In this document: positions 8,509 to 20,608 of the stretch, in pieces
Position numbering within the stretch: position 1 is the stretch's first letter
Layout: each line of letters begins with the position of its first letter
Source of the DNA: Mesorhizobium sp.
GTDB lineage: Bacteria > Pseudomonadota > Alphaproteobacteria > Rhizobiales > Rhizobiaceae
Assembly: GCA_022833215.1 (NCBI GenBank)
Contig: JAIPUZ010000056.1
Coordinates: 1 to 57,514 of the forward strand
Direction of reading: 5' to 3'
DNA length: 57,514 bases
Notes under the pieces: model-generated
Told to the model about the DNA's origin: nothing
Seen by the model: only the letters and a program-made list of their open reading frames with translations
Databases searched by the model: none
Position numbers and translations under genes: made by a program

Positions 8509-9477
8509 GTGAGCAGAACTGCGGTCGTCCAGCATGCGCAGCGCATTCACGCCGCCATCGAATCCGACGAGGCGGCCCGGTCGGCCCTGGTTGCGTCCTG
8601 GCGCAGGTCCTCGACCCTTTACCATCTCGATCCCGCCGAAGGGCAGCCGCCCAGCCGCCTGACCGATTTCGAACTTCGACAGGCGCGCCAGCGTATCGAA
8701 CCGCTGATCCGCGCTTCGCAGGCCAGCCTCGACCGGCTTTACAGCGCCGTCGGCGGCATTGGCTGCTGCGTGCTTCTGGCAGACCGCGACGGCGTGCCGG
8801 TCGAACGGCGCGGCGCGCCCGCCGACGACCGCCTGTTCAACGACTGGGGCCTGTGGACGGGTTCGGTGTGGAGCGAGGAGGCGGAAGGCACCAATGGCAT
8901 TGGCACCTGTCTGGTCGAGCAGCGGGCGCTCACCATCCACCGCGACCAGCACTTCCACACCCGCAACACGTTGCTGTCCTGCACAACGGCGCCGATCTAC
9001 GACCACGAAGGCAATCTCGCCGCGGCCCTCGATGTCTCGTCCTGCCGGGCCGACCTCACCGAAGGCTTCGTGAACCTGATCGCGATCGCGGTCGGTGACG
9101 CCGTGCGCAAGATCGAGGCCGAGAACTTCCGCATGGCCTTTCCGCGCGCCCGCATCGTGCTGGCGCCGGGCGGCGAACGCGCGCCAAATGCACTGGTGGC
9201 TGTGGACAGCGACGATCTGGTGATCGGCGCCACGCGCTCTGCCCGCCAGATTCTGGGCATTACCCGCGAGGCGTTGCAAAAGCCCCTGCCCGCCTCGGAC
9301 CTGCTGGGCATCGGCAACGCAGCCACCAGCGACCTCGCGCAGGCGGAACGGGCGGTGCTTCAGCGCGCCGTGATGAAGGCGGGCGGCAATGTGTCCGCCG
9401 CCGCGCAGGATCTTGGCATCTCCCGCGCGACGCTGCATCGCAAGCTCGCGAGATTCGGAATCCAGCGCCTGAGGTAG
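8509..9477 (+). CDS. GAF - Fis-type HTH regulator, AcoR-like but lacking the sigma-54 AAA+ domain
   Basis: 322 aa, GTG start at 8509 preceded by GGGAGGAG. Residues ~1-210 match the N-terminal half of AcoR/acetoin-type activators (ALVASWRRS and a GAF domain with [14 protein letters not shown] and EGTNGIGTC), and residues ~275-322 are a Fis-type HTH ([19 protein letters not shown]). The ~240-residue AAA+ domain with GAFTGA that would contact sigma-54 is absent, so it cannot open a sigma-54 promoter in the usual way and must act differently, for instance as a sigma-70 activator or repressor. It sits directly upstream of an aldehyde dehydrogenase, its likely target. The GAF domain may sense an aldehyde or alcohol (inference). 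Confidence 0.85.
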   Translation: MSRTAVVQHAQRIHAAIESDEAARSALVASWRRSSTLYHLDPAEGQPPSRLTDFELRQARQRIEPLIRASQASLDRLYSAVGGIGCCVLLADRDGVPVERRGAPADDRLFNDWGLWTGSVWSEEAEGTNGIGTCLVEQRALTIHRDQHFHTRNTLLSCTTAPIYDHEGNLAAALDVSSCRADLTEGFVNLIAIAVGDAVRKIEAENFRMAFPRARIVLAPGGERAPNALVAVDSDDLVIGATRSARQILGITREALQKPLPASDLLGIGNAATSDLAQAERAVLQRAVMKAGGNVSAAAQDLGISRATLHRKLARFGIQRLR

Positions 9478-9490
9478 TATCATGCGCCTC

Positions 9491-9518
9491 GTCGCGGGAA
9501 GTGTCTCATTCCCGCGAC
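9491..9518. promoter_or_regulatory. Inverted repeat GTCGCGGGAA-N8-TTCCCGCGAC
   Basis: Perfect 10-bp arms with an 8-bp spacer, 13 bp after the GAF-Fis stop and about 110 bp upstream of the aldehyde dehydrogenase start. No T-run follows, so an operator is as likely as a terminator. A related dyad with the same GCGGGAA/TTCCCGC core lies at 11157-11184. Confidence 0.45.
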
Positions 9519-9553
9519 AGGTTACCCGGCCGGCGTGCCCCGGCCCGATGACA

Positions 9554-9568
9554 GCAGGACTGTCCTGC
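9554..9568. promoter_or_regulatory. 15-bp palindrome GCAGGAC-T-GTCCTGC
   Basis: Perfect 7-bp arms around a single central base, 58-72 bp upstream of the aldehyde dehydrogenase ATG. The spacing fits an operator for the adjacent Fis-type HTH regulator; unproven. Confidence 0.4.
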
Positions 9569-9625
9569 GCCACCTTTCATCCATGCGCTGCCTGTCGCAG
9601 CGTCGGTTTTTCGGGAGGAAAGACG

Positions 9626-11143
<1,518 letters not shown>

Positions 11144-11156
11144 TCGCTGCAACGCC

Positions 11157-11184
11157 GGAGTGCGGGAAATCCTTCCCGCGCTCC
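11157..11184. promoter_or_regulatory. Inverted repeat between aldehyde dehydrogenase and DUF779 genes
   Basis: Arms GGAGTGCGGGAA and TTCCCGCGCTCC pair over 12 bp with one G-U wobble, around a 4-nt loop. Lacks a T-run. It could trim or stabilise the mRNA between the two genes or, given the shared core with 9491-9518, be a second binding site for the local regulator. Confidence 0.4.
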
Positions 11185-11246
11185 GCATCGCATCAATCCC
11201 GCCGGCAGCAGATGCCGGACTGCACGGTTACAGGAAGGCCGAAACC

Positions 11247-11600
11247 ATGACCGAGCGCCTTTCCCTCGACAAGGTTTCCGCGACGCCGGAAGCTGTAGAG
11301 TTCCTGAACGAAATCATCGCCGATCATGGGCCGGTGCTGTTCCACCAGTCAGGTGGCTGTTGCGACGGCTCGTCGCCCATGTGCTACAAGCGCTCCGAAT
11401 TCATCGTCGGCGATCAGGACGTGCTGCTTGGCATGATCGCCGATACGCCCGTCTATATCAGCGCCTCGCAATATGAGGCATGGAAGCACACCGATCTGAT
11501 CATCGACGTGGTGCCAGGCCGGGGCGGCATGTTCTCGCTCGACAATGGTCGTGAGAAGCGTTTTCTCACCCGTTCGACCGTGTGTGCCGTGCCGGACTGA
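11247..11600 (+). CDS. DUF779 family protein
   Basis: 117 aa protein of the DUF779 family (about 110-120 aa), recognisable by the N-terminal LLxLxxxHGPVLFHQSGGCCDGSSPMC-like segment: here HGPVLFHQSGGCCDG then SPMCYK. Three cysteines in this patch suggest a metal or redox role. Members are repeatedly found directly after Adh-type aldehyde dehydrogenases, as here, but I know of no established function. The ATG at 11247 has AGGAAGG about 9 nt upstream; the longer frame from 11160 runs through the hairpin and is rejected. Confidence 0.85.
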   Translation: MTERLSLDKVSATPEAVEFLNEIIADHGPVLFHQSGGCCDGSSPMCYKRSEFIVGDQDVLLGMIADTPVYISASQYEAWKHTDLIIDVVPGRGGMFSLDNGREKRFLTRSTVCAVPD

Positions 11601-11623
11601 AGGCTTCGGTTTGCACATAGCAA

Positions 11624-11653
11624 ATCGCCATGCGCCTCGCGGCGCATGGCGAT
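11624..11653. terminator. Strong hairpin between convergent DUF779 and hyuB genes
   Basis: Perfect 13-bp stem ATCGCCATGCGCC / GGCGCATGGCGAT with TCGC loop. On the minus strand it is followed by a short TTT; on the plus strand there is no T-run. Its place between convergent stops fits a shared terminator. Confidence 0.65.
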
Positions 11654-11674
11654 CTGTACGTCGGGATTGCGACC

Positions 11675-13630
11675 TCAGGCCCAGCAGGAAGCCGTGCGCT
11701 TGTGGAACATCTCGCGGAACTGTTCCGTCGATTTCGGCAAAAGCGTGCCCTTGTCCCAGTCGAGGATCACCGCATAGCGCCGGACCGCATCGAGCGCATT
11801 GATCCGGCCTGCGCGGAACATGGCGGCCACCTCCTCCGGCGCGGTTTCCAGCCAGCCGACGCGCTCGGCCCGGATGCGTTCGCGCTCCTTTCTGGTCGCT
11901 TCGTCATCGATCTGATATTCGCAGATTTCGGGATCGACCGGGGTGATGACCACGCCATAGTCCAGTGCGGCGCGCTCCACAGAGACATAGTCGTCGATGA
12001 CGTCCTGAAGCACACGCTCGGGGTCGCGCTCCAGCGGGTCGCCGAAGCCGCCGCCGCCGGCGGTCGGGCGGCCGAACTCGTCATCCTGCCCGATGGCGAC
12101 ATTGGAGAAGACCGAGCCGAGCCATTCGGGTTTCTCCGAGCCATGGCGGCGCAGCGTCAGCCCGTGCGGCATGGATGGCAGGCCGCCCTCGATGCCCCAC
12201 ACCACGGCGCGTTCGCGGTCGCAGATGTAGGAGATCACCGTGTTCTCGGCTTCCAGCATGACGGAGGTTTTCTGCACGCCGGCACCACCGCGCCATTTGC
12301 CCGGGCCGGCGGAATCCGTCAGCACCTCGAAGCGCGTGGTCATCATCGGATTGGCGCGCTCCTGCCCTTCCACCGGCTGCGCCATCAGTCCGGTACCGAA
12401 GCAGGCCGTGGTGACGTTGCAGCCGTCGCGGCCGTTGCGCCCGCCCCAGCCGCCCGGCAGCCAGTCGTAGAACATGAAGATCGGTTTTTCGGGACTGCGT
12501 GCATCGCGACCGCCGGTCAGCAGATATTCGAGGTTGAAGGCGCAGGCGATGGCGCGTTCGGGCAAGATCTTGGACCACATCTCGTAGATGGCGTTCATGA
12601 TCTTCTCGAACGGCATCAGGAAGCCCGTCACCGCCACCGGCCATCTGGCATCGACGATGGAGCCTTTCGGGGCCACGATGTCGAACAGCCGGTAGAAGCC
12701 GCTGTTGAGCGGCAGGTCGGGGAAGAAGGTCTTCATGCCCGCCGCCACGGCTGAGAAGGTGGAGCCGAAGGCGGAATTGTAGATCGAGCCGATGGTGGCG
12801 TGGCTGCCGCTGAAATCGTAGCTGACGCTGTCGCCCCTGATCGTCAGCTTCACCTTGATCGGGATCAGCCCTTCTTCGCCGGCCGGGTCCTGATCGATGA
12901 AGTCCTGCGTTTCCCACTCGCCGTCCGGCAGGGCGGCAATGCGCTGGCGCATGGCGCGCTCGACATAATCCTGCACAGCGGCCATGCCAAGCTTTATGGT
13001 CCCGACCCCGTATTTGGCGACGAGGCGCAGGATCTCGCGTTCGCACACCTGCGTGGCCTGCGCCTGTGCATGGATATCGCCGATGATCGAGGCCGGGTCA
13101 CGGGTGTTGGAAGCAATCAGGCGGGCGACGTCCTCGCAGAAGCGGCCCTTGTCGAACAGGCGCACCGGGGTGATGCGCATGCCTTCCTTGAACATGTCGG
13201 TGGCGCTGACATCGAACGAGCCGGGCACTGAGCCGCCGAGGTCGGACCAGTGACCGTTCGACTGTGAAAAAGCGATCACTTCGCCTTCGTGGAAGATCGG
13301 CCGGATCAGGCGCACGTCGTTGAAGTGGGTGCCGCCGGCATAGGGGTCGTTGATGGCGTAGACGTCGCCCGGATGCATGTCGCCGGCAAAGGCCCGGATC
13401 ACCTCCTTGCAGGTGAAGTGCAGCGTGCCGACATGCACGGCGATGTCCTGGTTGCCCTGCGCCACGCAGTTGCCTTCGGCGTCATGCAGCGCGCTGGAGA
13501 AGTCGCGGTTGTAGATGACGAAGGAATAGCAGGTGCGCAGGATCTGCTCCGCCATCTGGTCGACAGAGGTGATGAAGGAGTTCTTCAGAACCTCGAAGGT
13601 GACGGGATCGAGAGTTGGCTTGGTCAGCAT
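11675..13630 (-). CDS. hyuB: Hydantoinase B / oxoprolinase family protein (ATP-dependent hydantoinase beta subunit)
   Basis: 651 aa, the HyuB/N-methylhydantoinase B subunit family. Typical family segments are VHVGTLHFTCKE, GDVYAINDPYAGGTHFNDV, FSQSNGHWSDLGGSVPGSF and, near the C-terminus, the glycine-rich TAGGGGFGDPLERDP. With HyuA it forms an ATP-dependent amidohydrolase that opens a cyclic amide such as N-methylhydantoin, hydantoin or 5-oxoproline; close relatives are acetone and acetophenone carboxylases. hyuA is 11 nt upstream in the same operon. The NCS1-type permease encoded nearby argues for a hydantoin- or allantoin-like ring compound as substrate (inference). Confidence 0.9.
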   Translation of the reverse strand: MLTKPTLDPVTFEVLKNSFITSVDQMAEQILRTCYSFVIYNRDFSSALHDAEGNCVAQGNQDIAVHVGTLHFTCKEVIRAFAGDMHPGDVYAINDPYAGGTHFNDVRLIRPIFHEGEVIAFSQSNGHWSDLGGSVPGSFDVSATDMFKEGMRITPVRLFDKGRFCEDVARLIASNTRDPASIIGDIHAQAQATQVCEREILRLVAKYGVGTIKLGMAAVQDYVERAMRQRIAALPDGEWETQDFIDQDPAGEEGLIPIKVKLTIRGDSVSYDFSGSHATIGSIYNSAFGSTFSAVAAGMKTFFPDLPLNSGFYRLFDIVAPKGSIVDARWPVAVTGFLMPFEKIMNAIYEMWSKILPERAIACAFNLEYLLTGGRDARSPEKPIFMFYDWLPGGWGGRNGRDGCNVTTACFGTGLMAQPVEGQERANPMMTTRFEVLTDSAGPGKWRGGAGVQKTSVMLEAENTVISYICDRERAVVWGIEGGLPSMPHGLTLRRHGSEKPEWLGSVFSNVAIGQDDEFGRPTAGGGGFGDPLERDPERVLQDVIDDYVSVERAALDYGVVITPVDPEICEYQIDDEATRKERERIRAERVGWLETAPEEVAAMFRAGRINALDAVRRYAVILDWDKGTLLPKSTEQFREMFHKRTASCWA

Positions 13631-13641
13631 CTTAGTTCCTC

Positions 13642-15663
<2,022 letters not shown>

Positions 15664-15740
15664 CGTGTTCTCCTGTTTTCGCGATGTAATCTGGAATGCG
15701 CGCCGGCAGCGCCTTCAGCTGGTTACGCCGGCACTGTGTG

Positions 15741-16700
15741 TCAGGGCGATTTCATGCGGCTTCGCTCTCTGGTGCCGCTGGGCGTTTCGCCGAACTCGGC
15801 GCGATAGAGCCGGCTGAACTGGGCCTGATCGCTGAAGCCCCATTCATAGGCGATTTCAGAGACCTTCTTCCAGCAGGCGGGATCGCACAGCATCTGCCTG
15901 CACATCAAAAGCCGCTGCAACTTCACCCATTCGCTGACCGAGCGGCCAAGCCCGGTGAAAAGCTGGTGCAGGTAGCGCACCGAGATGCCGCAAGCGTCGG
16001 CGATGGCTTGCGGATTGAGCGAGGGCGAGGCGAGATTGAGCCGGATGAAATTCTCCACCCGGTGAAGATGCGCCATCTGCACGGAAGAGGCGTTCGGGTT
16101 GAGCATCTTCTCGTCGGCGGAAACCGCCATGGCCAGCATGTCGACCAGATGACGGCCGGACAGGGTGCGCGCCTGCTCGTCCATCTCCTCCAGCCGGGCG
16201 GCGACCAGTCGCATCATGTCGACGAACAGCGCGCCGGCCCCGCAGGTGGCGTCGAAGCTCAGGGAGGCCAGCCGCTCCGGCAGCACGACGCGCGAGCGCA
16301 ACACATTGCCCGGCACCTTCAGCACCCACAGCGCATTGGCCTCGGCATAGGAGAAATCATAGGGAAGATGGCTGCGCTCGACCAGGATCTGTCCGGGCTT
16401 GCAATGCGCCTCGCGGCCATCCTGAAGGAAATGCACATCGGCGCGTTCCGGAACGGTGATCAGATAGCTCTCGTCGCGCTCGTGCAGAAGATGGTGCTTG
16501 TGGCGGCGGTAGAGCAGGCCGTCCGAAGCCAGCCGCGACAGCGACAGCGTGCCAAGGTTCCAGTTGTTGAGGGAGCCGTCGAAACGCGGCTCGTTCCTGA
16601 AGGTCAGGTCGAGCGAGAAATAGGTCTGCGATACAGCTTCGTTCCAGTAACGCTTGCGCTCGGCAGGACTGGCATCGGCGGTGGAATATCTGATGTCCAT
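15741..16700 (-). CDS. AraC family transcriptional regulator
   Basis: 319 aa: an N-terminal AraC_binding_2-type sensor domain (residues ~20-190) and a C-terminal double HTH (residues ~215-315) with ISVRYLHQLFTGLGRSVSEW and IAYEWGFSDQAQFSRLYRAEFG. The start at 16700 (MDIRYSTADA) is chosen because GGGAGG lies 5 nt upstream; longer frames lack this. It is placed between the hydantoinase genes and the NCS1 permease, all on the minus strand, and probably activates both in response to the ring substrate (inference). Confidence 0.88.
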   Translation of the reverse strand: MDIRYSTADASPAERKRYWNEAVSQTYFSLDLTFRNEPRFDGSLNNWNLGTLSLSRLASDGLLYRRHKHHLLHERDESYLITVPERADVHFLQDGREAHCKPGQILVERSHLPYDFSYAEANALWVLKVPGNVLRSRVVLPERLASLSFDATCGAGALFVDMMRLVAARLEEMDEQARTLSGRHLVDMLAMAVSADEKMLNPNASSVQMAHLHRVENFIRLNLASPSLNPQAIADACGISVRYLHQLFTGLGRSVSEWVKLQRLLMCRQMLCDPACWKKVSEIAYEWGFSDQAQFSRLYRAEFGETPSGTRERSRMKSP

Positions 16701-16864
16701 TCGAACCTCCCATTCCGTGGTCAGGCGCAGTGTCGCGCCGCCGTCGAACGAATTTCCCCGGAGCCTCGAGCTATCGTCTCCTGCAATAGTCTCGTCATAT
16801 GAATACGCTAGTTTCGCCATGCTGCCGAGTCTTGCATCTGCGTGCACCCAGTGTTGTGCGCGGG

Positions 16865-16890
16865 CGCACCCGCCGGCCTGAACCGGCAGG
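16865..16890 (-). terminator. Hairpin downstream of the NCS1 permease gene
   Basis: Arms CACCcGCCGG / CCGGCaGGTG with one mismatch, 13-38 nt past the permease stop on the minus strand, before the AraC gene. No T-run, so termination is only suggested. Confidence 0.35.
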
Positions 16891-16902
16891 TGCGGGACCT
16901 TG

Positions 16903-18255
16903 TCATCCTGCGGCAAAGAACCAGGATCGTTTCGCGCTGCGAAGACCCGCCGCGTAGATTGCGAAAGCGACGACTGCCGTGGCCGGAGCGGAGAAATCCG
17001 CGTAGCTTCCGCCCGAGACGTGGAGCAGGATGCCGATGGCGGCCGCCCCGAACCATGCGGTGAGACCGAGCGGGTTGAAGGCCGGCACCTGTTCGGACCT
17101 GTACTCCACGGTGCCGCCGGACAGGCGGTCATAGCGGTCGCTGAGAATATGGGCCATGGCGACAGCCACCCATGCGACGACGAATATGCCCTGGTAGGCC
17201 AGGGCCTGAAGCAGATAGGCGAAAACGTCGGCCAGCATCAGTACATAGACGATGGCGCCGACGGCAATCGCCCAGCCGATGCGGCCGAAAGGCATCTTGC
17301 CGAATGCCGCGACCAGCGCCTCCATGTTGACCGCCGCCAGATAGTAGTTGGCGGTGTTGATGCGGGTCTGGGTGATCCACACGAACGCCAGCCCCCAGAT
17401 GCCCATCAGCTTGAGCAGCGCCAGCAGCACGGAGACTTCCGTCGCGCCGACATCCGGCACGGTGGCCACCATGAACATGCCGAACAGGCCGCTGACGAGG
17501 AACACCATCAGATAGAAGGGCGTGCCGAAGTTGAAGTAAGCGTGATAGTCGGCATCTTCCTGCCGGCCGAAGCGGGCATAGTCGAAGGTGAACATCATCA
17601 GCACCCACACGCCCATATAGGCGACGAAGCAGGACCACCAGCCATTGGCGGGCGCGCCGCCCTCCGGGCCGAGGTCGAGCCATTTGTCGCTGTAGCCATA
17701 TTCGCCGATGGCCAGCGCAACGGCGACGATCAGGCCAAGGATGTAGAAGGGCAGCAGCACGCCGTTGAACTTGTCGAGCCAGTTCTGGATGCTGCCGAAG
17801 ATCAGCGGCACGCTGTAGAGCACCACGATCAGCGCCCCCACCGGATAGGCGACGGACGGAAATACGGTGTTGATGCCGACCGCAATCACCGAGCCTTCGA
17901 ACACGGCGTAGTATATGGCCGTGGCGCAGAAGATGAGCGTGGCGATGCCGGCGCCGACATTGCCGAAGAGCACACGCGAGAACAGGGCGACCGACAGGCC
18001 GGTCCTGATCGCATAGCGGCTCAGCACCGCGTTGACTGCGGCATAGGCGATCACCGACAGCACCATGCCGATGATGGCGTTCCTGGAGCCGAAGCCGAGC
18101 GCGAGCGCCGCGCCCACGACGATGTAGAACAGGGCGCTGCACACGGCCCACCAGGCCATGGTCAGGCCGAATTTCGGCATGCGCGCATTCGGCGGCACAG
18201 CCGTGGTCGAGAAGTCGAGCGCGTCGACCTCTTCCATCGAAATCTTTCCGGACAT
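16903..18255 (-). CDS. NCS1-family purine-cytosine/hydantoin-type permease
   Basis: 450 aa membrane protein with about 12 hydrophobic segments, of the cytosine/purine/uracil/thiamine/allantoin (NCS1) family. The N-terminal region (PPNARMPKFGLTMAWWAV) and the long runs of Gly/Ala-rich helices are as in CodB/Mhp1 relatives; the length is also right. ATG at 18255 (MSGKIS) has AGGGG about 9 nt upstream. It likely imports the nucleobase- or hydantoin-like compound handled by HyuA/HyuB; the same-strand order permease - AraC - hyuA - hyuB supports this. Substrate not proven. Confidence 0.88.
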   Translation of the reverse strand: MSGKISMEEVDALDFSTTAVPPNARMPKFGLTMAWWAVCSALFYIVVGAALALGFGSRNAIIGMVLSVIAYAAVNAVLSRYAIRTGLSVALFSRVLFGNVGAGIATLIFCATAIYYAVFEGSVIAVGINTVFPSVAYPVGALIVVLYSVPLIFGSIQNWLDKFNGVLLPFYILGLIVAVALAIGEYGYSDKWLDLGPEGGAPANGWWSCFVAYMGVWVLMMFTFDYARFGRQEDADYHAYFNFGTPFYLMVFLVSGLFGMFMVATVPDVGATEVSVLLALLKLMGIWGLAFVWITQTRINTANYYLAAVNMEALVAAFGKMPFGRIGWAIAVGAIVYVLMLADVFAYLLQALAYQGIFVVAWVAVAMAHILSDRYDRLSGGTVEYRSEQVPAFNPLGLTAWFGAAAIGILLHVSGGSYADFSAPATAVVAFAIYAAGLRSAKRSWFFAAG

Positions 18256-18597
18256 GGGTTTTTCCCCTCGCAGCGCGAAGCCTCGTCGCGATATGTGCGC
18301 TTCCGAGACGTTCCCGAGCCTCGTTGACACTTTCCGTTCCGGGAAACGGAACGGATTGCCGGTGTCTTTTGCACCGTGCAGCCGGAAAGCTAGGCCGCCC
18401 GGATATGCTTGTCTTTGCCGAGGGAGCAGGATTGTTTGCGCGACAGTGCACGGCCGTCATGACGGCGGCGCCGATGCCCACAGGCGTTTGCGCCGGCCGG
18501 CGTTGACCTGCGCGCCGACAAAGGCCACGCTGACGGCGACCGATCTTGCAGCACATTGCGCCAGAACCCTGAAAGGACGGCCGGACGCCCGAACGAC
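18256..18597. other. Divergent intergenic region, NCS1 permease / nadQ
   Basis: 342 bp without a convincing gene. It carries the dyad described at 18334-18354 next to a TTGACA hexamer (18324-18329). The rest is GC-rich with no clear terminator, repeat or RNA structure that I can see. Confidence 0.6.
18334..18354. promoter_or_regulatory. Dyad CCGTTCC-N7-GGAACGG upstream of the permease
   Basis: Perfect 7-bp arms 80-100 bp upstream of the permease ATG and 244 bp from nadQ; an overlapping alternative pairing TTCCGTT (18332-18338) / AACGGAA (18345-18351) also exists. A TTGACA hexamer is 5 bp to the left. It resembles an operator for a dimeric regulator; which one is unknown. Confidence 0.45.
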
Positions 18598-19566
18598 ATG
18601 CAGCAGCAGGCAGCGACAGAAAAGAATGCACCGGACGCCGGCAAGGCCCAGGACGTGCATGTGGACCTCATTGCGGTCGTCGCGGCGGTGAATGGCTGCG
18701 AGCCCTGCGCGCTGACCATCGGCGAGGCGGACACCCTGCCTTCCGGTCCGTTCGAACTGGGCCACCGCTCCCTGCAATCGGGACTGAGGGCATGGGTGGA
18801 ACGGCAGACCGGCCATCCGCTCGGCTATATCGAGCAGCTCTACACCTTCGCCGACCGCGACCGCGTGGGCGACGAGCCGCAGCAGCGCGTCATCTCGATC
18901 AGCTACCTTGCGCTTACGCGTGACGAGCGCGCGCCCGCTTCACCGGCGCGGCGATGGCGGAGCTGGTATGATTATTTCCCGTGGGAGGATCATCGTGCCG
19001 GAATGCCCCCGCTCGTCAGCGACCTGATCGGACCGGCGCTGCGGCAATGGGCGCAGAGTGCCGGTGATGGCAGCCTGCGCGCAGAGCGCGGCCAGCGCAT
19101 CGCAGTTGCATTCGGCTTCGACGACAGGCCGTGGAACGAGGAGCTTGTTCTCCAGCGCTACGAACTGCTCTACGAGGCGGGCCTGGTGGCGGAGTCGCGA
19201 CGGGGGCGTCCGGAGGCTGGCGTGGCCCCGATGCCCGGGCGGGCAATGGTCCTCGATCATCGAAGGATTCTCGCCACCGGAATTGCCCGGCTGCGTTCCA
19301 AGATCAAATATCGCCCGGTGGTCTTCGAACTGATGGCCCCTGCATTCACGCTGTTGCAGCTTCAGCGCACGGTGGAGGCGCTGGCGGGCCGGCTGGTGCA
19401 CAAGCAGAATTTCCGTCGCCTCATCGAGCAACAGGAACTGGTCGAGGAAACCGGCGAAATGGCCGCCGATACGGGCGGACGACCGGCAAAGCTGTTCCGC
19501 TTCCGCCACGCGGTACTTGCCGAACGGCAGGCCATCGGAACGAAATTACCGCTTACGCGCTCTTGA
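18598..19566 (+). CDS. nadQ: NadQ-type Nudix-like transcriptional regulator of NAD biosynthesis
   Basis: 322 aa protein of the COG4111 type: a Nudix-like N-terminal domain (residues ~20-125; [27 protein letters not shown]) without a proper Nudix-box catalytic signature, and a C-terminal winged-helix part (residues ~200-310; [24 protein letters not shown]). Alphaproteobacterial NadQ represses nadABC and senses NAD-pathway metabolites. Its position just upstream of nadA with two dyads in between is the expected arrangement. The start is not secure: ATG 18598 has no strong Shine-Dalgarno and an in-frame TTG lies at 18556. Confidence 0.87.
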   Translation: MQQQAATEKNAPDAGKAQDVHVDLIAVVAAVNGCEPCALTIGEADTLPSGPFELGHRSLQSGLRAWVERQTGHPLGYIEQLYTFADRDRVGDEPQQRVISISYLALTRDERAPASPARRWRSWYDYFPWEDHRAGMPPLVSDLIGPALRQWAQSAGDGSLRAERGQRIAVAFGFDDRPWNEELVLQRYELLYEAGLVAESRRGRPEAGVAPMPGRAMVLDHRRILATGIARLRSKIKYRPVVFELMAPAFTLLQLQRTVEALAGRLVHKQNFRRLIEQQELVEETGEMAADTGGRPAKLFRFRHAVLAERQAIGTKLPLTRS

Positions 19567-19568
19567 CA
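19563..19568 (+). promoter_or_regulatory. -35-like TTGACA of the nadABC promoter
   Basis: Consensus TTGACA overlapping the nadQ stop codon, 63 bp upstream of the nadA ATG. No good -10 hexamer stands at 16-18 bp; the expected position falls inside the first operator dyad (19574-19592), which fits repression by steric exclusion. Confidence 0.45.
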
Positions 19569-19573
19569 TCCCT

Positions 19574-19592
19574 TATGCTCTAAGTAAGCATA
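19574..19592. promoter_or_regulatory. NadQ operator candidate 1 (TATGCT-N7-AGCATA)
   Basis: Perfect 6-bp arms, 19 bp overall, in the 64-bp nadQ-nadA gap. It shares the half-site TATGCTC with operator 2; the two centres are 26 bp apart. Confidence 0.7.
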
Positions 19593-19597
19593 TCTCC

Positions 19598-19620
19598 ATT
19601 ATACTCATTCAGAGCATAAT
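19598..19620. promoter_or_regulatory. NadQ operator candidate 2 (ATTATaCTC-N5-GAGcATAAT)
   Basis: 23-bp dyad with 9-bp arms and a single mismatch, ending 10 bp before the nadA ATG. Its half-site (ATTATgCTC) matches that of operator 1. Confidence 0.7.
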
Positions 19621-19630
19621 GGAGACGCTT

Positions 19631-20608
19631 ATGACCGCCGCTCTGCTCCCGACTTCCTCGGCCCTTTATGAACGGGTTCAGCGGATTATTCCGCCCATGG
19701 AGTGGCCTGTCTTCTCCGGGGACATAGACGCGATCCTGAAGCTCAAGCGTGAGCGCGATGCGGTCATTCTGGCGCACAACTACCAGACCCCGGAAATCTT
19801 CCACTGCGTGGCCGATATCGTTGGCGACAGTCTGGCGCTGGCCCGCAGGGCGATGGAGGTGGATGCCGGGACTATCGTGCTGGCGGGCGTGCATTTCATG
19901 GCCGAGACGGCCAAGCTGCTCAATCCGGGCAAGACGGTGCTCATCCCTGATTCCGGCGCAGGCTGTTCGCTGGCCGATTCCATAACCGCCGAAGATGTGC
20001 GGCTGATGCGGCAGCGCTATCCGGGCGTGCCGGTCGTCACCTATGTCAACACCTCGGCGGCGGTGAAGGCCGAATCCGACATCTGCTGCACCTCCGGCAA
20101 TGCGCTTGCGGTGGTGGAATCGCTTGGCGTGCCGAGGGTGATGATGCTGCCCGACGAATATCTGGCGCAGAACATCGCCGCCCAGACCGATGTGGAGATC
20201 ATTCCCTGGCAGGGACATTGCGAGGTGCATGAGCGGTTTACCCCGGCCGATATTCGCGAGCTGCGCGAGGCGCATCCGGGCGTCACCGTGCTCGCCCATC
20301 CGGAATGTCCGCCGGAGGTGGTGGCCGAGGCGGATTTCGCCGGCTCAACGGCGGCGATGTCCGACTATGTCGGGCGCCACCGCCCGGCGAGCGTGGTGCT
20401 GATGACCGAATGTTCGATGAGCGACAATGTCGCCGTGGATCATCCGGACGTCGAGTTCGTGCGGCCATGCAACCTGTGCCCGCACATGAAGCGCATAACG
20501 CTCGCCAATATCCGTGCCGCGCTGGAGGAGAATCGCCACGAAGTGACGATCGATCCGCTGGTTGCCGACGGTGCGCGCCGCGCCGTCGAGCGGATGCTCG
20601 AAGTATGA
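19631..20608 (+). CDS. nadA: Quinolinate synthase A
   Basis: 325 aa quinolinate synthase, a [4Fe-4S] enzyme that condenses iminoaspartate with dihydroxyacetone phosphate to quinolinate in de novo NAD synthesis. Motifs: [11 protein letters not shown] near the N-terminus, the cysteine-bearing [19 protein letters not shown] and the C-terminal [10 protein letters not shown], plus [12 protein letters not shown] 19631 is preferred because GGAG lies 6 nt upstream; an in-frame ATG at 19619 sits inside an operator dyad. The stop overlaps the nadB start (ATGA, 20605-20608). Confidence 0.97.
   Translation: MTAALLPTSSALYERVQRIIPPMEWPVFSGDIDAILKLKRERDAVILAHNYQTPEIFHCVADIVGDSLALARRAMEVDAGTIVLAGVHFMAETAKLLNPGKTVLIPDSGAGCSLADSITAEDVRLMRQRYPGVPVVTYVNTSAAVKAESDICCTSGNALAVVESLGVPRVMMLPDEYLAQNIAAQTDVEIIPWQGHCEVHERFTPADIRELREAHPGVTVLAHPECPPEVVAEADFAGSTAAMSDYVGRHRPASVVLMTECSMSDNVAVDHPDVEFVRPCNLCPHMKRITLANIRAALEENRHEVTIDPLVADGARRAVERMLEV

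Noticed and set aside
9586-9611. Hairpin CGCTGC-N5-GCAGCG followed by T5 just before the aldehyde dehydrogenase ribosome-binding site, as an attenuator
   Set aside because: The stem is only 6 bp and the T-run starts 3 bases after it; too weak to claim without RNA data.
9478-9625. Sigma-54 promoter upstream of the aldehyde dehydrogenase
   Set aside because: I looked for GG-N10-GC with the extended TGGCAC-N5-TTGC pattern because of the AcoR-like protein and found no good match.
16903-18327. A 475-codon plus-strand frame opposite the NCS1 permease
   Set aside because: Antisense shadow with His/Asp-rich, non-globular composition; the minus strand encodes an obvious membrane protein.
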